From the NCBI GenBank assembly GCA_902614835.1, contig CACMMU010000001.1:79944-113968 (forward strand): a stretch of 34,025 nt of DNA. The letters run 5' to 3'. How positions within the stretch are numbered: the first letter of the stretch is position 1; each line of letters opens with the position of its first letter. The notes beneath the pieces are model-generated. The model was not told the origin of the DNA. It saw nothing but the letters and a program-made list of their open reading frames with translations, and searched no databases. Source of the DNA: an uncultured Pelagibacteraceae bacterium. GTDB lineage: Bacteria > Pseudomonadota > Alphaproteobacteria > Pelagibacterales > Pelagibacteraceae. Made by a program: the position numbers and the translations under genes. Shown here in pieces: positions 1 to 7,737 of the stretch.

Positions 1-1
1 T

Positions 2-682
2 GATGATAGTGCTGTCAAAAATATAACCTTTGTTGCTCAAGGAGGTAAGGTTACTGCTTTAGTTGGACATAGTGGTGCAGGAAAAAGTACTATAATGAAT
101 CTCATACCAAGGTTTTACCAACCTCAAGGTGGAGAAATTTACATAGATGATCAAAATACAAAGAGTGTTTCTTTAAAATCTCTTAGAAGTAAAATAGCAA
201 TAGTAAGTCAAGATACTGTGCTTTTTGATGATACTGTTGAAAATAATATTAGGTTCGCAAAACCTGATGCAGGTGATGATGATATTAAAAATGCATGCAA
301 ATTAGCTGCTGCAGAGGATTTTATATTAGATTTACCACAGCAATATAAAACTTTGATCGGTGAAAATGGTTCAAGATTATCCGGGGGAGAAAAACAAAGA
401 CTTTCTATTGCTAGAGCTATATTAAAAAATTCTCCGATAGTTTTATTAGACGAAGCAACATCGAGCCTAGATACTGAATCAGAGGAAAAAGTTCAGAATG
501 CAATGTTCAATTTAACAAAGAATAGAACTACAATAGTTATAGCACATAGATTATCAACAATTAAAAAAGCTAATCATATTATAGTTATGAAAAACGGAAA
601 TATTGTTGAAAGTGGTACTCATGATGAGTTGTTAAAAAATTCAAAGGTTTACGAAAATCTTTACAAAAAACAAGTATATTAA
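2..682 (+). CDS. msbA: ABC transporter, ATP-binding domain (MsbA-like lipid A exporter), 5'-truncated by window edge
   Basis: The reading frame is open from base 2, so the window cuts into the protein and only the C-terminal ~226 residues are visible. They form a complete ABC nucleotide-binding domain: Walker A GHSGAGKST at visible residues 22-30, a Q-loop (VSQDTVLF), the signature RLSGGEKQR, Walker B IVLLDEATSSLD and the H-loop AHRLST. The D-loop and export-type signature fit the MsbA/LolD-independent exporter class with fused membrane and ATPase domains. MsbA flips lipid A-core across the inner membrane. The assignment rests mainly on context: waaA starts 3 bp downstream, followed by lpxK and an LpxL-type acyltransferase. 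The membrane domain is outside the window, so another type-IV ABC exporter cannot be excluded. Confidence 0.8.
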   Translation, partial: DDSAVKNITFVAQGGKVTALVGHSGAGKSTIMNLIPRFYQPQGGEIYIDDQNTKSVSLKSLRSKIAIVSQDTVLFDDTVENNIRFAKPDAGDDDIKNACKLAAAEDFILDLPQQYKTLIGENGSRLSGGEKQRLSIARAILKNSPIVLLDEATSSLDTESEEKVQNAMFNLTKNRTTIVIAHRLSTIKKANHIIVMKNGNIVESGTHDELLKNSKVYENLYKKQVY

Positions 683-685
683 TTA

Positions 686-1966
686 ATGCTAAGATTTTTA
701 TACAGTCTTCTATTAATTTTAACTTATATACCCTATTCGATTGCAATATTAATAAGAATCTTTTTTAAAAAAGAACATAAATCAAAATTTAAAGAAAAAT
801 TATTTTTTAACAAAATAGAAAGGCCAAGTGGTTTTATTTTTTGGTTTCATGTGGCAAGCCTAGGAGAATTTAATAGTATTTTGCCAATAGTGGACTATTA
901 CATTAAAAAAGATGAAAAGTATAAGTTCTTAATCACTACTGTTACTCTTAGCTCATATAATGAATTAAAAAAAAAATATGGAAAAAATAAAAGAATATTT
1001 CATCAATTTCTTCCTTACGATTTAAACTTATTTACAAATTATTTCCTTAATTCTTGGAAACCTGACATAGTCTCTTTTGTTGACTCTGAGATTTGGCCTA
1101 ATTTTATTTTTAATATAAAAAAAAGAAACATACCCATTGTTCTTTTGAATGCAAGAATAACAAAAAAAACTTTTAAAAGATGGTTGTTTTTGAAAAAATT
1201 CTCAAAAACTTTATTTGGGCTCTTCTCTATATGTATTGCCTCAAGCAAAGAAAGCCAAGAATACTTAAGTTTATTACAAGCTAAAAAAATTAAATACTAT
1301 GGGAATATTAAATTTTGTTCAGCCTCTCAAGATGATGTAAAAATTGATGAAGAACAATTCCAAAATATAAAAAATAAAAAAATTTGGTGCGCAATTTCAA
1401 CTCACAATGATGAAGAAATATTTTGTTCGAAAGTTCAGGAAATATTAAACCGAAGTGAAAAAAACTCTATGTGTATAATTATTCCAAGACACGTACATAG
1501 GAATAAAGGAATTTTTTCAAAACTTAGTAAAATGGGTTTTAAATTACAAATCAAAAATGAAAATGATAAAATTGATAAAGCAGCTGAAATCGTGCTTATC
1601 AATTACTACGGTGCGGTAAATACATTTTTAAGAAAAATCAAAAATGTTTTTATTGGAAAATCTTTAGTTAAAAAGTTAATTAAAGTTGGTGGTCAAAATC
1701 CAATTGAAGCTGCAAAAATGGGTTGTTATATTTTTCATGGCCCTTATGTTTATAATTTTGCTGAAATATATCGTGATCTTAAAAATAAAGAATTTTCTGA
1801 AGAAATAAATTATCCTGAAGAATTAGCTAATAAATTATTAAGAAACTTTGGTAATGATAAAAAGCTTGTAGATGGGGAAAAAATAAAAGAGTTAGAGATT
1901 TATAGTAATTCTATTTTTAAGAATACTATTAATGAATACGAAATTTTAATTAATGAAAATACTTAA
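686..1966 (+). CDS. waaA: 3-deoxy-D-manno-octulosonic acid (KDO) transferase
   Basis: WaaA/KdtA transfers KDO from CMP-KDO to the lipid A precursor on the cytoplasmic face of the inner membrane. The 426-residue protein has the family's N-terminal membrane anchor (about residues 4-25), then FHVASLGEFNS with Glu61 at the place of the family's catalytic base. Next come the TTVTLSS segment, VDSEIWPN, and the GGQNPIEAA donor-site motif near residue 335 (GT-B fold, GT30). Length is normal for the family. The ATG lies 3 bp after the upstream exporter stop, and the 3' end overlaps lpxK by 14 bp, indicating one operon. The donor-making gene kdsB is also in this window, at 25766-26500. Mono- or bifunctionality cannot be told from sequence. 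Confidence 0.93.
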   Translation: MLRFLYSLLLILTYIPYSIAILIRIFFKKEHKSKFKEKLFFNKIERPSGFIFWFHVASLGEFNSILPIVDYYIKKDEKYKFLITTVTLSSYNELKKKYGKNKRIFHQFLPYDLNLFTNYFLNSWKPDIVSFVDSEIWPNFIFNIKKRNIPIVLLNARITKKTFKRWLFLKKFSKTLFGLFSICIASSKESQEYLSLLQAKKIKYYGNIKFCSASQDDVKIDEEQFQNIKNKKIWCAISTHNDEEIFCSKVQEILNRSEKNSMCIIIPRHVHRNKGIFSKLSKMGFKLQIKNENDKIDKAAEIVLINYYGAVNTFLRKIKNVFIGKSLVKKLIKVGGQNPIEAAKMGCYIFHGPYVYNFAEIYRDLKNKEFSEEINYPEELANKLLRNFGNDKKLVDGEKIKELEIYSNSIFKNTINEYEILINENT

Positions 1967-2882
1967 GCCTAAATTCTGGGATAAAGAAGAGCGAGGCATT
2001 ATCGCTTTACTTTTATCGCCTATTGCAGTTTTTTACAGTGTTTTAATTTACTTAAAAGAAACTTTTTCAAATAAGAAAAAATTTTCAATACCGATTATAT
2101 GTGTGGGCAATATTTATATTGGTGGAACTGGAAAAACACCTGTCTCAATTAAAATTTATGAAATTTTAAAAAAGTTAAATATGAAACCCGTGATAATTAA
2201 AAAAAATTATAGAAATCAAATAGATGAGGTGCGCTTAATAAAAAAATATTGTGAGATAATTTTATGTGATAAAAGAGATGCTGGAATTAAAATAGCTGTA
2301 GAAAACAAATTTAATATAATTATTTTAGATGATGGATTTCAAGATTTTGGTATAAAAAAAAACATAAATATTATTTGTTTTAATTCAAACCAAAAAATTG
2401 GAAATGGGCTAGTGATACCCGCTGGACCCTTAAGGCAAAACTTAAGATCACTTAAAAATTGCGATATGATTTTATTTAATGGAACAAAAGATGTGAATTT
2501 CGAAAAAAAACTTAGAGAAGTAAATAATAAATTAGATTTCATTTATTATAAATATTTATCAACGGAACTAAATCCATTTGTGAATAGAAAACTGGTAGCA
2601 TTTGCTGGAATTGGAAATCCAAATAATTTTTTTAAATTTCTTAAAGAAAATAATTTAAATGTTGTTAAAGAAATAAGATACCCTGATCATTACAGTTTTT
2701 CTGAAAAAGAATTAGATGATTTAAATCAATTAAAAGAAAAATATGGAGCAACATTAATAACAACTGAAAAAGATTATATGAGGATTGATATTAATTATAG
2801 ACAAAAACTTAATTTTGTTCCAATTAAAATAGAGTTTGAAAATAAAAATTTTTTTGAAAATATTCTTAAAAATAAAATTTGA
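1953..2882 (+). CDS. lpxK: tetraacyldisaccharide 4'-kinase
   Basis: LpxK phosphorylates the 4' position of the lipid A disaccharide to give lipid IVA. The 309-residue product has a membrane-proximal N-terminus with a hydrophobic helix (about residues 17-34), the P-loop GNIYIGGTGKTP at 52-63, and the DDGFQ motif near 126-130, which belongs to the LpxK catalytic core. Length is typical (about 310-340). The ATG at 1953 lies inside the end of waaA, and the TGA overlaps the next gene's ATG by one base (TGATG), so translational coupling on both sides is likely. The order exporter-waaA-lpxK-acyltransferase makes it a lipid A operon. Confidence 0.94.
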   Translation: MKILKPKFWDKEERGIIALLLSPIAVFYSVLIYLKETFSNKKKFSIPIICVGNIYIGGTGKTPVSIKIYEILKKLNMKPVIIKKNYRNQIDEVRLIKKYCEIILCDKRDAGIKIAVENKFNIIILDDGFQDFGIKKNINIICFNSNQKIGNGLVIPAGPLRQNLRSLKNCDMILFNGTKDVNFEKKLREVNNKLDFIYYKYLSTELNPFVNRKLVAFAGIGNPNNFFKFLKENNLNVVKEIRYPDHYSFSEKELDDLNQLKEKYGATLITTEKDYMRIDINYRQKLNFVPIKIEFENKNFFENILKNKI

Positions 2883-3757
2883 TGAAAATAATAAAATATA
2901 CTTTTGAAGCATTGTTTGTTTATTCATTATTTTTAATTGTCAGAATTTTGGGATTAAAAATAGGTAGAAAATTAATTGCATCATTATTTTTAAATATAGG
3001 TTTTGTATTTAAGTCAAAAGAAATTGTTAAAAAAAATATTTCTTATGCTCTTGGACAGCTTAATGAGAACGAAATAAAAAATATAACAGAATTTATGTGG
3101 AAAAATTATGGATTTATATTTGCCGAATATTTATATCTTGATAAGTTTCGTCATAATAAATTTCCAAAACCACAAATTAAAATATTTGGTAAAAAAATTT
3201 TAGAGAATTTAGTTAAGTCTAATAAACCTGCTGTTTTTATTTCAGGTCATTTTGGAAACTTTGAGCTTATGGCGATGGAACTTGAAAAAAATAATGTAAA
3301 TTTAGGCGCTATTTATCGTCCATTAAATAATTTTTTTTTAAATCCATTTATGGTCTCTTTAAGAAAAAAATACATTTGTAAAAAACAAATTCCAAAAGGG
3401 AAAGCGGGTGTAAGAGAAGTTATTGAATTGATGAAAAAAAATTGCAGTATTGCATTAATGGTTGATCAAAGACTTGGTGAGTCTGAAAGATACCCTTTTT
3501 TCAATAAGCCCGCGCACACAACTACCTTGCCAGCCCAGCTAGCATTAAAATTTGGCTGTGAAATAATCCCAGTTTATATAGAGAGAAATTTAGATAATAC
3601 TTTCGATATAAATATTTATAGTCCTTTAAAAATAAATAGAACTGATAATTTTCAGGAAGATAAGAATAGGATAACTGTAGAAATAAATAGAATTATTGAA
3701 AAAATGATTCTTAAAAATCCAAAACAATGGATTTGGACACACAATAGATGGAAATAA
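2882..3757 (+). CDS. lpxL: lipid A biosynthesis lauroyl/myristoyl acyltransferase family protein
   Basis: This is an LpxL/LpxM (HtrB/MsbB) family inner-membrane acyltransferase, which adds secondary acyl chains to KDO2-lipid IVA. It has an N-terminal hydrophobic anchor (about residues 8-24), the catalytic H-x4-[DE] motif as HFGNFE at 123-128, a VDQR segment near 190, and an IWTHNRWK ending typical of the family (QW.W.H.RW). I chose the ATG at 2882, which overlaps the lpxK stop as TGATG, rather than a TTG one codon upstream. It is the last gene of the lipid A cluster, and its stop abuts a convergent gene at 3758. The exact acyl chain (LpxL or LpxM type) cannot be decided. Confidence 0.88.
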   Translation: MKIIKYTFEALFVYSLFLIVRILGLKIGRKLIASLFLNIGFVFKSKEIVKKNISYALGQLNENEIKNITEFMWKNYGFIFAEYLYLDKFRHNKFPKPQIKIFGKKILENLVKSNKPAVFISGHFGNFELMAMELEKNNVNLGAIYRPLNNFFLNPFMVSLRKKYICKKQIPKGKAGVREVIELMKKNCSIALMVDQRLGESERYPFFNKPAHTTTLPAQLALKFGCEIIPVYIERNLDNTFDINIYSPLKINRTDNFQEDKNRITVEINRIIEKMILKNPKQWIWTHNRWK

Positions 3758-3958
3758 TCACTTTTCTTTATTAATCTGTTCAAACCTGATTTTTACTTCT
3801 TTGGGAGAAAAATAAGCTTCTTGTAAATCAACATTCCAATAACAAAGTTTATTTAAAGGTATATCTTTTCCAGAAACAGCGCATACAACATAATCTCCTT
3901 CTTCAACAACTTCAAACTTGTTTGGAAAAAATTTAAGTTTTGCTTTATTTCGGTTCAT
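3758..3958 (-). CDS. DUF2093 family small protein
   Basis: A 66-residue protein matching the pattern of the alphaproteobacterial DUF2093 family: FxVxxxGxxVxCAVSGKxIxLxxLxYWxVxxQEAY, seen here with VCAVSGKDIPL and YWNVDLQEAY. The family's function is unknown. One Cys is in the conserved VCAVSG stretch and another is near YW. It lies on the opposite strand between lpxL (stops adjacent) and purD (31 bp from its start). It is thus an antisense-oriented gene between two plus-strand genes, and a purD promoter would have to lie in or next to it. The ATG at 3958 is the only sensible start. It is the right length for the family and contains no membrane segment. Confidence 0.8.
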   Translation of the reverse strand: MNRNKAKLKFFPNKFEVVEEGDYVVCAVSGKDIPLNKLCYWNVDLQEAYFSPKEVKIRFEQINKEK

Positions 3959-3989
3959 GCTAATTTAATAATTGATTTAACCATAATAT

Positions 3990-5258
3990 ATGAATTTAGC
4001 TGTTATAGGAAGTGGTGGTCGAGAGCACGCTCTCTGCTATAAACTTAGGCAATCAAAGGAAGTAAAAAAATTATATTGTATTCCTGGAAATGCTGGCACA
4101 AAAAAATTCGCTGACAATATAAATCAAGATGTTTCAAATTTTGAAGAAGTTTATAGAGTTTTAAAAGATAAAAAAATTGATTTAGTAATAGTTGGTCCCG
4201 AGGAGCCTTTGGTAAATGGTATTGTTGATTTTTTAACTGAAAGAAAAATTAACGTATTTGGCCCAAATAAATTTTCTTCGCAACTAGAGGGGTCTAAAGC
4301 TTTCATGAAAAATTTGTGCAAAAAGTATGACATCCCTACTGCTAATTTTGGTATTTTTGATGAATTAAATACTGCATTCAATTTCTTAGAAAAAAGCGAA
4401 CTTCCAATAGTCGTAAAGGCTGACGGTCTTGCCGCTGGTAAAGGAGTATCTATATGTAAATCAAAAGAGGAAGCTAAAACAAAAATAAAAGAGATTATTG
4501 AAGGAAAGTTTAAATCATCTAAAAAAGTAGTGCTTGAAGAATTTATTGAGGGAGAAGAATTAAGTTATTTTTGCGTAGTAGATAAAAATACTTTTCGTTT
4601 TTTTGGATCTGCTCAAGACCATAAAAGAGTTGGGGAGGGTGATACTGGACCGAATACAGGTGGCATGGGCGCATATTCTCCTGCAAGTTTATTAACAAAA
4701 AAACTTGAAGAAAAAATTATAAAAAAAATTATAGAACCTACTCTTAAGGCTTTAAAAGAAATGGGTAATTCTTATAAAGGATTTCTTTACGCCGGACTAA
4801 TGATTAAAGAAAATGAACCTTATTTAATAGAGTACAATATAAGAATGGGTGACCCTGAATGCCAAGTTTTAATGATGAGACTAAAAACAAGTTTGTTTGA
4901 TGTTGTAAAGTCAGTAATTAACAATGACTTAAAAAATCTTTCAATTGAGTGGAGTGATGAGAATTGTATGACAATTGTTCTATGCTCTAGGGGATATCCA
5001 GATAAATATGAAAAAAATATTGAAATTAAAAATTTGGATAAAGTTATAAATGATGAAAAAAACCAAATTTTTCATGCTGGTACAATTGAAAAAAATAAAA
5101 AGATTTTTTCAAATGGTGGTAGAGTTTTAAATGTGACCTCGCTAGGTAATAACCTGATAAATACTAGAAAAAAGTGTCTGTATAATTTGAACAAAATAGG
5201 ATGGGGAGATGGATTTTTCAGAAAAGATATTGGCTGGAGAATTATAGAAAAAAAATGA
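3990..5258 (+). CDS. purD: phosphoribosylamine--glycine ligase (GARS)
   Basis: PurD catalyses the second step of purine synthesis: 5-phosphoribosylamine + glycine + ATP to GAR. The 422-residue protein shows the N-terminal GSGGREHAL motif, IVGPEEPLVNG, the ATP-grasp core VVKADGLAAGKGV, LEEFIEGEE, the DHKRVGEGDTGPNTGGMGAYSP signature region and the metal-binding YNIRMGDPECQ. Length matches E. coli PurD (about 429). There is no clear Shine-Dalgarno sequence before the ATG; the upstream sequence is an AT-rich tract ending in ATAATAT. It overlaps rsmD by the ATGA junction. It is not adjacent to other pur genes here. Confidence 0.96.
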   Translation: MNLAVIGSGGREHALCYKLRQSKEVKKLYCIPGNAGTKKFADNINQDVSNFEEVYRVLKDKKIDLVIVGPEEPLVNGIVDFLTERKINVFGPNKFSSQLEGSKAFMKNLCKKYDIPTANFGIFDELNTAFNFLEKSELPIVVKADGLAAGKGVSICKSKEEAKTKIKEIIEGKFKSSKKVVLEEFIEGEELSYFCVVDKNTFRFFGSAQDHKRVGEGDTGPNTGGMGAYSPASLLTKKLEEKIIKKIIEPTLKALKEMGNSYKGFLYAGLMIKENEPYLIEYNIRMGDPECQVLMMRLKTSLFDVVKSVINNDLKNLSIEWSDENCMTIVLCSRGYPDKYEKNIEIKNLDKVINDEKNQIFHAGTIEKNKKIFSNGGRVLNVTSLGNNLINTRKKCLYNLNKIGWGDGFFRKDIGWRIIEKK

Positions 5259-5824
5259 GGGTAATAAGTGGTAAATTTAAAAACAAAAAACTTTTCTTTC
5301 CTAAGAATTTTAGAACTAGACCGCTAAAGGACAGTGTAAAAGAAAATATCTTTAATATTTTAGAGCATTCAAACAAAATTAATATAAAGTTTAATGAGTC
5401 GGTAATCTTGGATTTGTATTCGGGTAGTGGATCCTTTGGTTTGGAATTTTTATCTAGATATAAATCAGAAGTATATTTTGTAGAAAATAATAAAGATGCC
5501 ATAAAAAGTCTTGAAAAAAATATTCAAAATCTTTCACTTAATAATAGAGTAAATTTGTACGAACAAGATGTTTTTGATTTTTTTAAAAAATTAAATAGTA
5601 AAAAAAAATTTGATATTATTTTCTTAGATCCGCCTTTTGCTGATTATAAGTATAAAGATGTTATAAAAATTATTATAGAAAAAAAAATACTTAACAAAAA
5701 TCATTTAGTTGTTATACACCGGGAAAAAAGTGCATTGGATAGCAATATTCATGATGATTTAGATATAATTGAAAATAGGGTTTATGGAAGATCTAATATT
5801 TTTTTTTGTAAATTTTTAAGCTAA
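5255..5824 (+). CDS. rsmD: 16S rRNA (guanine(966)-N2)-methyltransferase
   Basis: RsmD methylates G966 of 16S rRNA in the 30S subunit using SAM. I placed the start at the ATG overlapping the purD stop (ATGA), which gives the typical N-terminus MRVISGKFKNKKL and 189 residues; an upstream in-frame ATG inside purD adds no family sequence. The fold shows motif I LDLYSGSGSFG at 53-62 and the catalytic DPPF at 125-128, as in N2-guanine methyltransferases. The TRPLKDSVKENIFNIL stretch is the RsmD family signature. The 3' end overlaps the convergent pgi gene by 9 bp. Confidence 0.92.
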   Translation: MRVISGKFKNKKLFFPKNFRTRPLKDSVKENIFNILEHSNKINIKFNESVILDLYSGSGSFGLEFLSRYKSEVYFVENNKDAIKSLEKNIQNLSLNNRVNLYEQDVFDFFKKLNSKKKFDIIFLDPPFADYKYKDVIKIIIEKKILNKNHLVVIHREKSALDSNIHDDLDIIENRVYGRSNIFFCKFLS

Positions 5825-6928
5825 AAATTTTTTTGTTAGAACTTTAACTCTTTCTACGGCTGGTTGATCAAAAGGATTAATTTTTAATACCTTGCCAAGT
5901 GTTAATGTCTCGCAAATAAATAAAAAGAATAATTTACCAAGAGTATTTTCATCGAATTTTTTGATAATTATTTCTCTGACTGGTATTTTTTTTTCTTTTA
6001 AAATTTTTATAAAAGCATTTTTTTGGGACAATTTAACTTGTTCATAGTTTTTCTTATCCAAAAATTTAGCTTCTTTACCAAATATTTTAGAGTTTATCTT
6101 TAGATTGTTTTTATCTTTTGAACTAAAAACATAAAAAGATAAATTTTTTGGTCCATCTAAGTAAAGCTGTAGTAAACTGTGATGATCCTTTGGAGCATTT
6201 GATATCACCGGTAAAAAACCCTTTTTATTTTTACCTAAACTTTCTGCTAAAAGCTGCTGAGACCAAAATAAGAAGTGTTTTAACTCTGGTACATAGTTGA
6301 AAAAAATTAAAACTTTATTTTTTATATTTAAACTTTTTTTAATATTTTTGTTTAATTCTGTTCTTTTGTTAATTAAATTTGGAATACTTTTTTTAAATTT
6401 ATAGGGATCCAGACCCATAATGTAAGCTGGAAGCATAGCAACTTCAGAAAAAACTGAATACCTTCCTCCAATATTTGAATGATGTTTAACAAAATTTATA
6501 TTTTTATTTTTTGAAAAGTTTCTTAAGATATTTTTTTTATTCTCTGAAATTATAATTGTATTTTTCTTGCTAAAAAAAGAACTAAAAAAACTCGCATTTA
6601 CCAATGTTTCGGTTGTGTTTCCTGATTTAGAAATAATTAAAAATAAAGATTTTTTTAAATTATTTTCTTTTTTTACTTTATTTAAAAATGCTTGATCTAG
6701 ATTATCTATAAAAACAAATTTCTTTTTTATTTTGTGTCTTAAAAAGTAGTAGATTGATTTGGTAGCTAAAATTGAACCACCCATACCAATTACAATGATA
6801 GTATTAAATTTTTTAAACTTTTTGAATTTTTTTAAATTTAAATTATATTTTGATTCTGGGAAAAATGATTTAAATAAAATATATTTTTCCTTGGATACTT
6901 CCTCTAAGATTTTACTAGTTGAAATCAC
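5816..6928 (-). CDS. pgi: glucose-6-phosphate isomerase, short form
   Basis: Interconverts glucose-6-P and fructose-6-P in the cytosol. Seen: GMGGSILATKS at 48-58 (first SIS domain), the phosphate loop ISKSGNTTET at 99-108, NIGGRYSVFSEV at 152-163 with the catalytic-site Arg, Glu229 in LLAESLGK, and KDHHSLLQLYLDGP (248-260) with the ring-opening His. At 370 residues it is far shorter than E. coli Pgi (about 550); the N-terminal arm is reduced. The start is GTG at 6928, 1 bp after the upstream gene's TGA, with no ATG nearby. It ends the lspA-lipoprotein-pgi run and converges on rsmD with a 9-bp overlap. The strongly conserved SIS motifs make loss of function unlikely. Confidence 0.92.
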   Translation of the reverse strand: MISTSKILEEVSKEKYILFKSFFPESKYNLNLKKFKKFKKFNTIIVIGMGGSILATKSIYYFLRHKIKKKFVFIDNLDQAFLNKVKKENNLKKSLFLIISKSGNTTETLVNASFFSSFFSKKNTIIISENKKNILRNFSKNKNINFVKHHSNIGGRYSVFSEVAMLPAYIMGLDPYKFKKSIPNLINKRTELNKNIKKSLNIKNKVLIFFNYVPELKHFLFWSQQLLAESLGKNKKGFLPVISNAPKDHHSLLQLYLDGPKNLSFYVFSSKDKNNLKINSKIFGKEAKFLDKKNYEQVKLSQKNAFIKILKEKKIPVREIIIKKFDENTLGKLFFLFICETLTLGKVLKINPFDQPAVERVKVLTKKFLA

Positions 6929-6929
6929 T

Positions 6930-7241
6930 TCAATTTTTCTTCCTCAATTCCTCCTCTATACTTCTTTCCACTGAAGACTTATTTGATGTGTTTCCCTCGG
7001 AGTTACTATCTCCACTAATGATATTTTCAATATTAAGATTTTCTTCTCTGTTACTTGTTTTGCTGCCAGGCAAAGGAAGTTTGTCATAATCAGGTGGTAA
7101 AATAAGGGGATCCTTTTTTTTTATTAAGTATTCGTCAGTTGTTTTTTTTTTTGCACCTGTTACTGCTGACTCAAAATCTTGCCAGCCTCCGCATGAAATG
7201 GGTAATAAAAAAATTAGAAATAAAAAAAATTTTTTTAGCAT
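6930..7241 (-). CDS. BamF-like (DUF3035) outer-membrane lipoprotein
   Basis: A 103-residue predicted lipoprotein: basic N-terminus MLKKFF, a hydrophobic stretch, then the lipobox-like LLPISC with Cys as first mature residue. The mature part carries DEYLIKKKDPLILPPDYDKLPLP, which resembles the DUF3035 family, described in Caulobacter as BamF, a component of the beta-barrel assembly machine. The remaining C-terminal half is low-complexity and polar. I chose ATG 7241, one base after the lspA stop, over a GTG at 7259 that would put charged residues before the signal peptide. Its position directly after lspA, the peptidase that would process it, is suggestive. Family assignment is by motif recall only. 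Confidence 0.72.
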   Translation of the reverse strand: MLKKFFLFLIFLLPISCGGWQDFESAVTGAKKKTTDEYLIKKKDPLILPPDYDKLPLPGSKTSNREENLNIENIISGDSNSEGNTSNKSSVERSIEEELRKKN

Positions 7242-7242
7242 T

Positions 7243-7737
7243 TTAATCTTTTTGTTCACTCTGTAATAATTGTTTTAGTATTATCATAATTATTCCAACT
7301 GAAATAAAAATATCAGCAAAATTAAAAGTGAACCAATGAAAACTACCTAAATGAAAATCTATAAAATCTGGAACTGCATAATAATTGAGTCTGTCATACA
7401 AATTGCCAAGTGCGCCCCCAATAATTAAGGAGAATATAATTTTTTCAAATTTATCTGATTTAACCATTAAATATATTAGATAAATAATTATTAACAAAAT
7501 TAAGGCAGAAATTAAATGATAGATAAGACTGGCATTAAAACTTAATAAACCAAATGCAATTCCTGTATTCCAATTTAGTGTCAAATTTAAAAAATCGAAC
7601 AAAAAAATTTCTCCGCCTTGCGATTGTATTAAATCAATAACATAAATTTTTGAAAATCTATCTAATAAAAAAATAATTAATACTGAAAAAAAACTATAAA
7701 CATCTATTTTTTTAATATTTATTTTATTTTCAAACAT
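7243..7737 (-). CDS. lspA: lipoprotein signal peptidase (signal peptidase II)
   Basis: LspA is the inner-membrane aspartic protease that cleaves prolipoprotein signal peptides. The 164-residue protein has four hydrophobic segments, the N-terminal DRFSKIYV region, the NWNTGIAFGLL motif, and the two catalytic Asp motifs GGALGNLYDRL and FNFADIFISVG. I took ATG 7737 as the start; a GTG at 7746 would add three residues. Either start overlaps the 3' end of ileS (by 19-28 bp), indicating coupled translation. The order ileS-lspA is widespread in proteobacteria. The next gene encodes a predicted lipoprotein. Confidence 0.93.
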   Translation of the reverse strand: MFENKINIKKIDVYSFFSVLIIFLLDRFSKIYVIDLIQSQGGEIFLFDFLNLTLNWNTGIAFGLLSFNASLIYHLISALILLIIIYLIYLMVKSDKFEKIIFSLIIGGALGNLYDRLNYYAVPDFIDFHLGSFHWFTFNFADIFISVGIIMIILKQLLQSEQKD

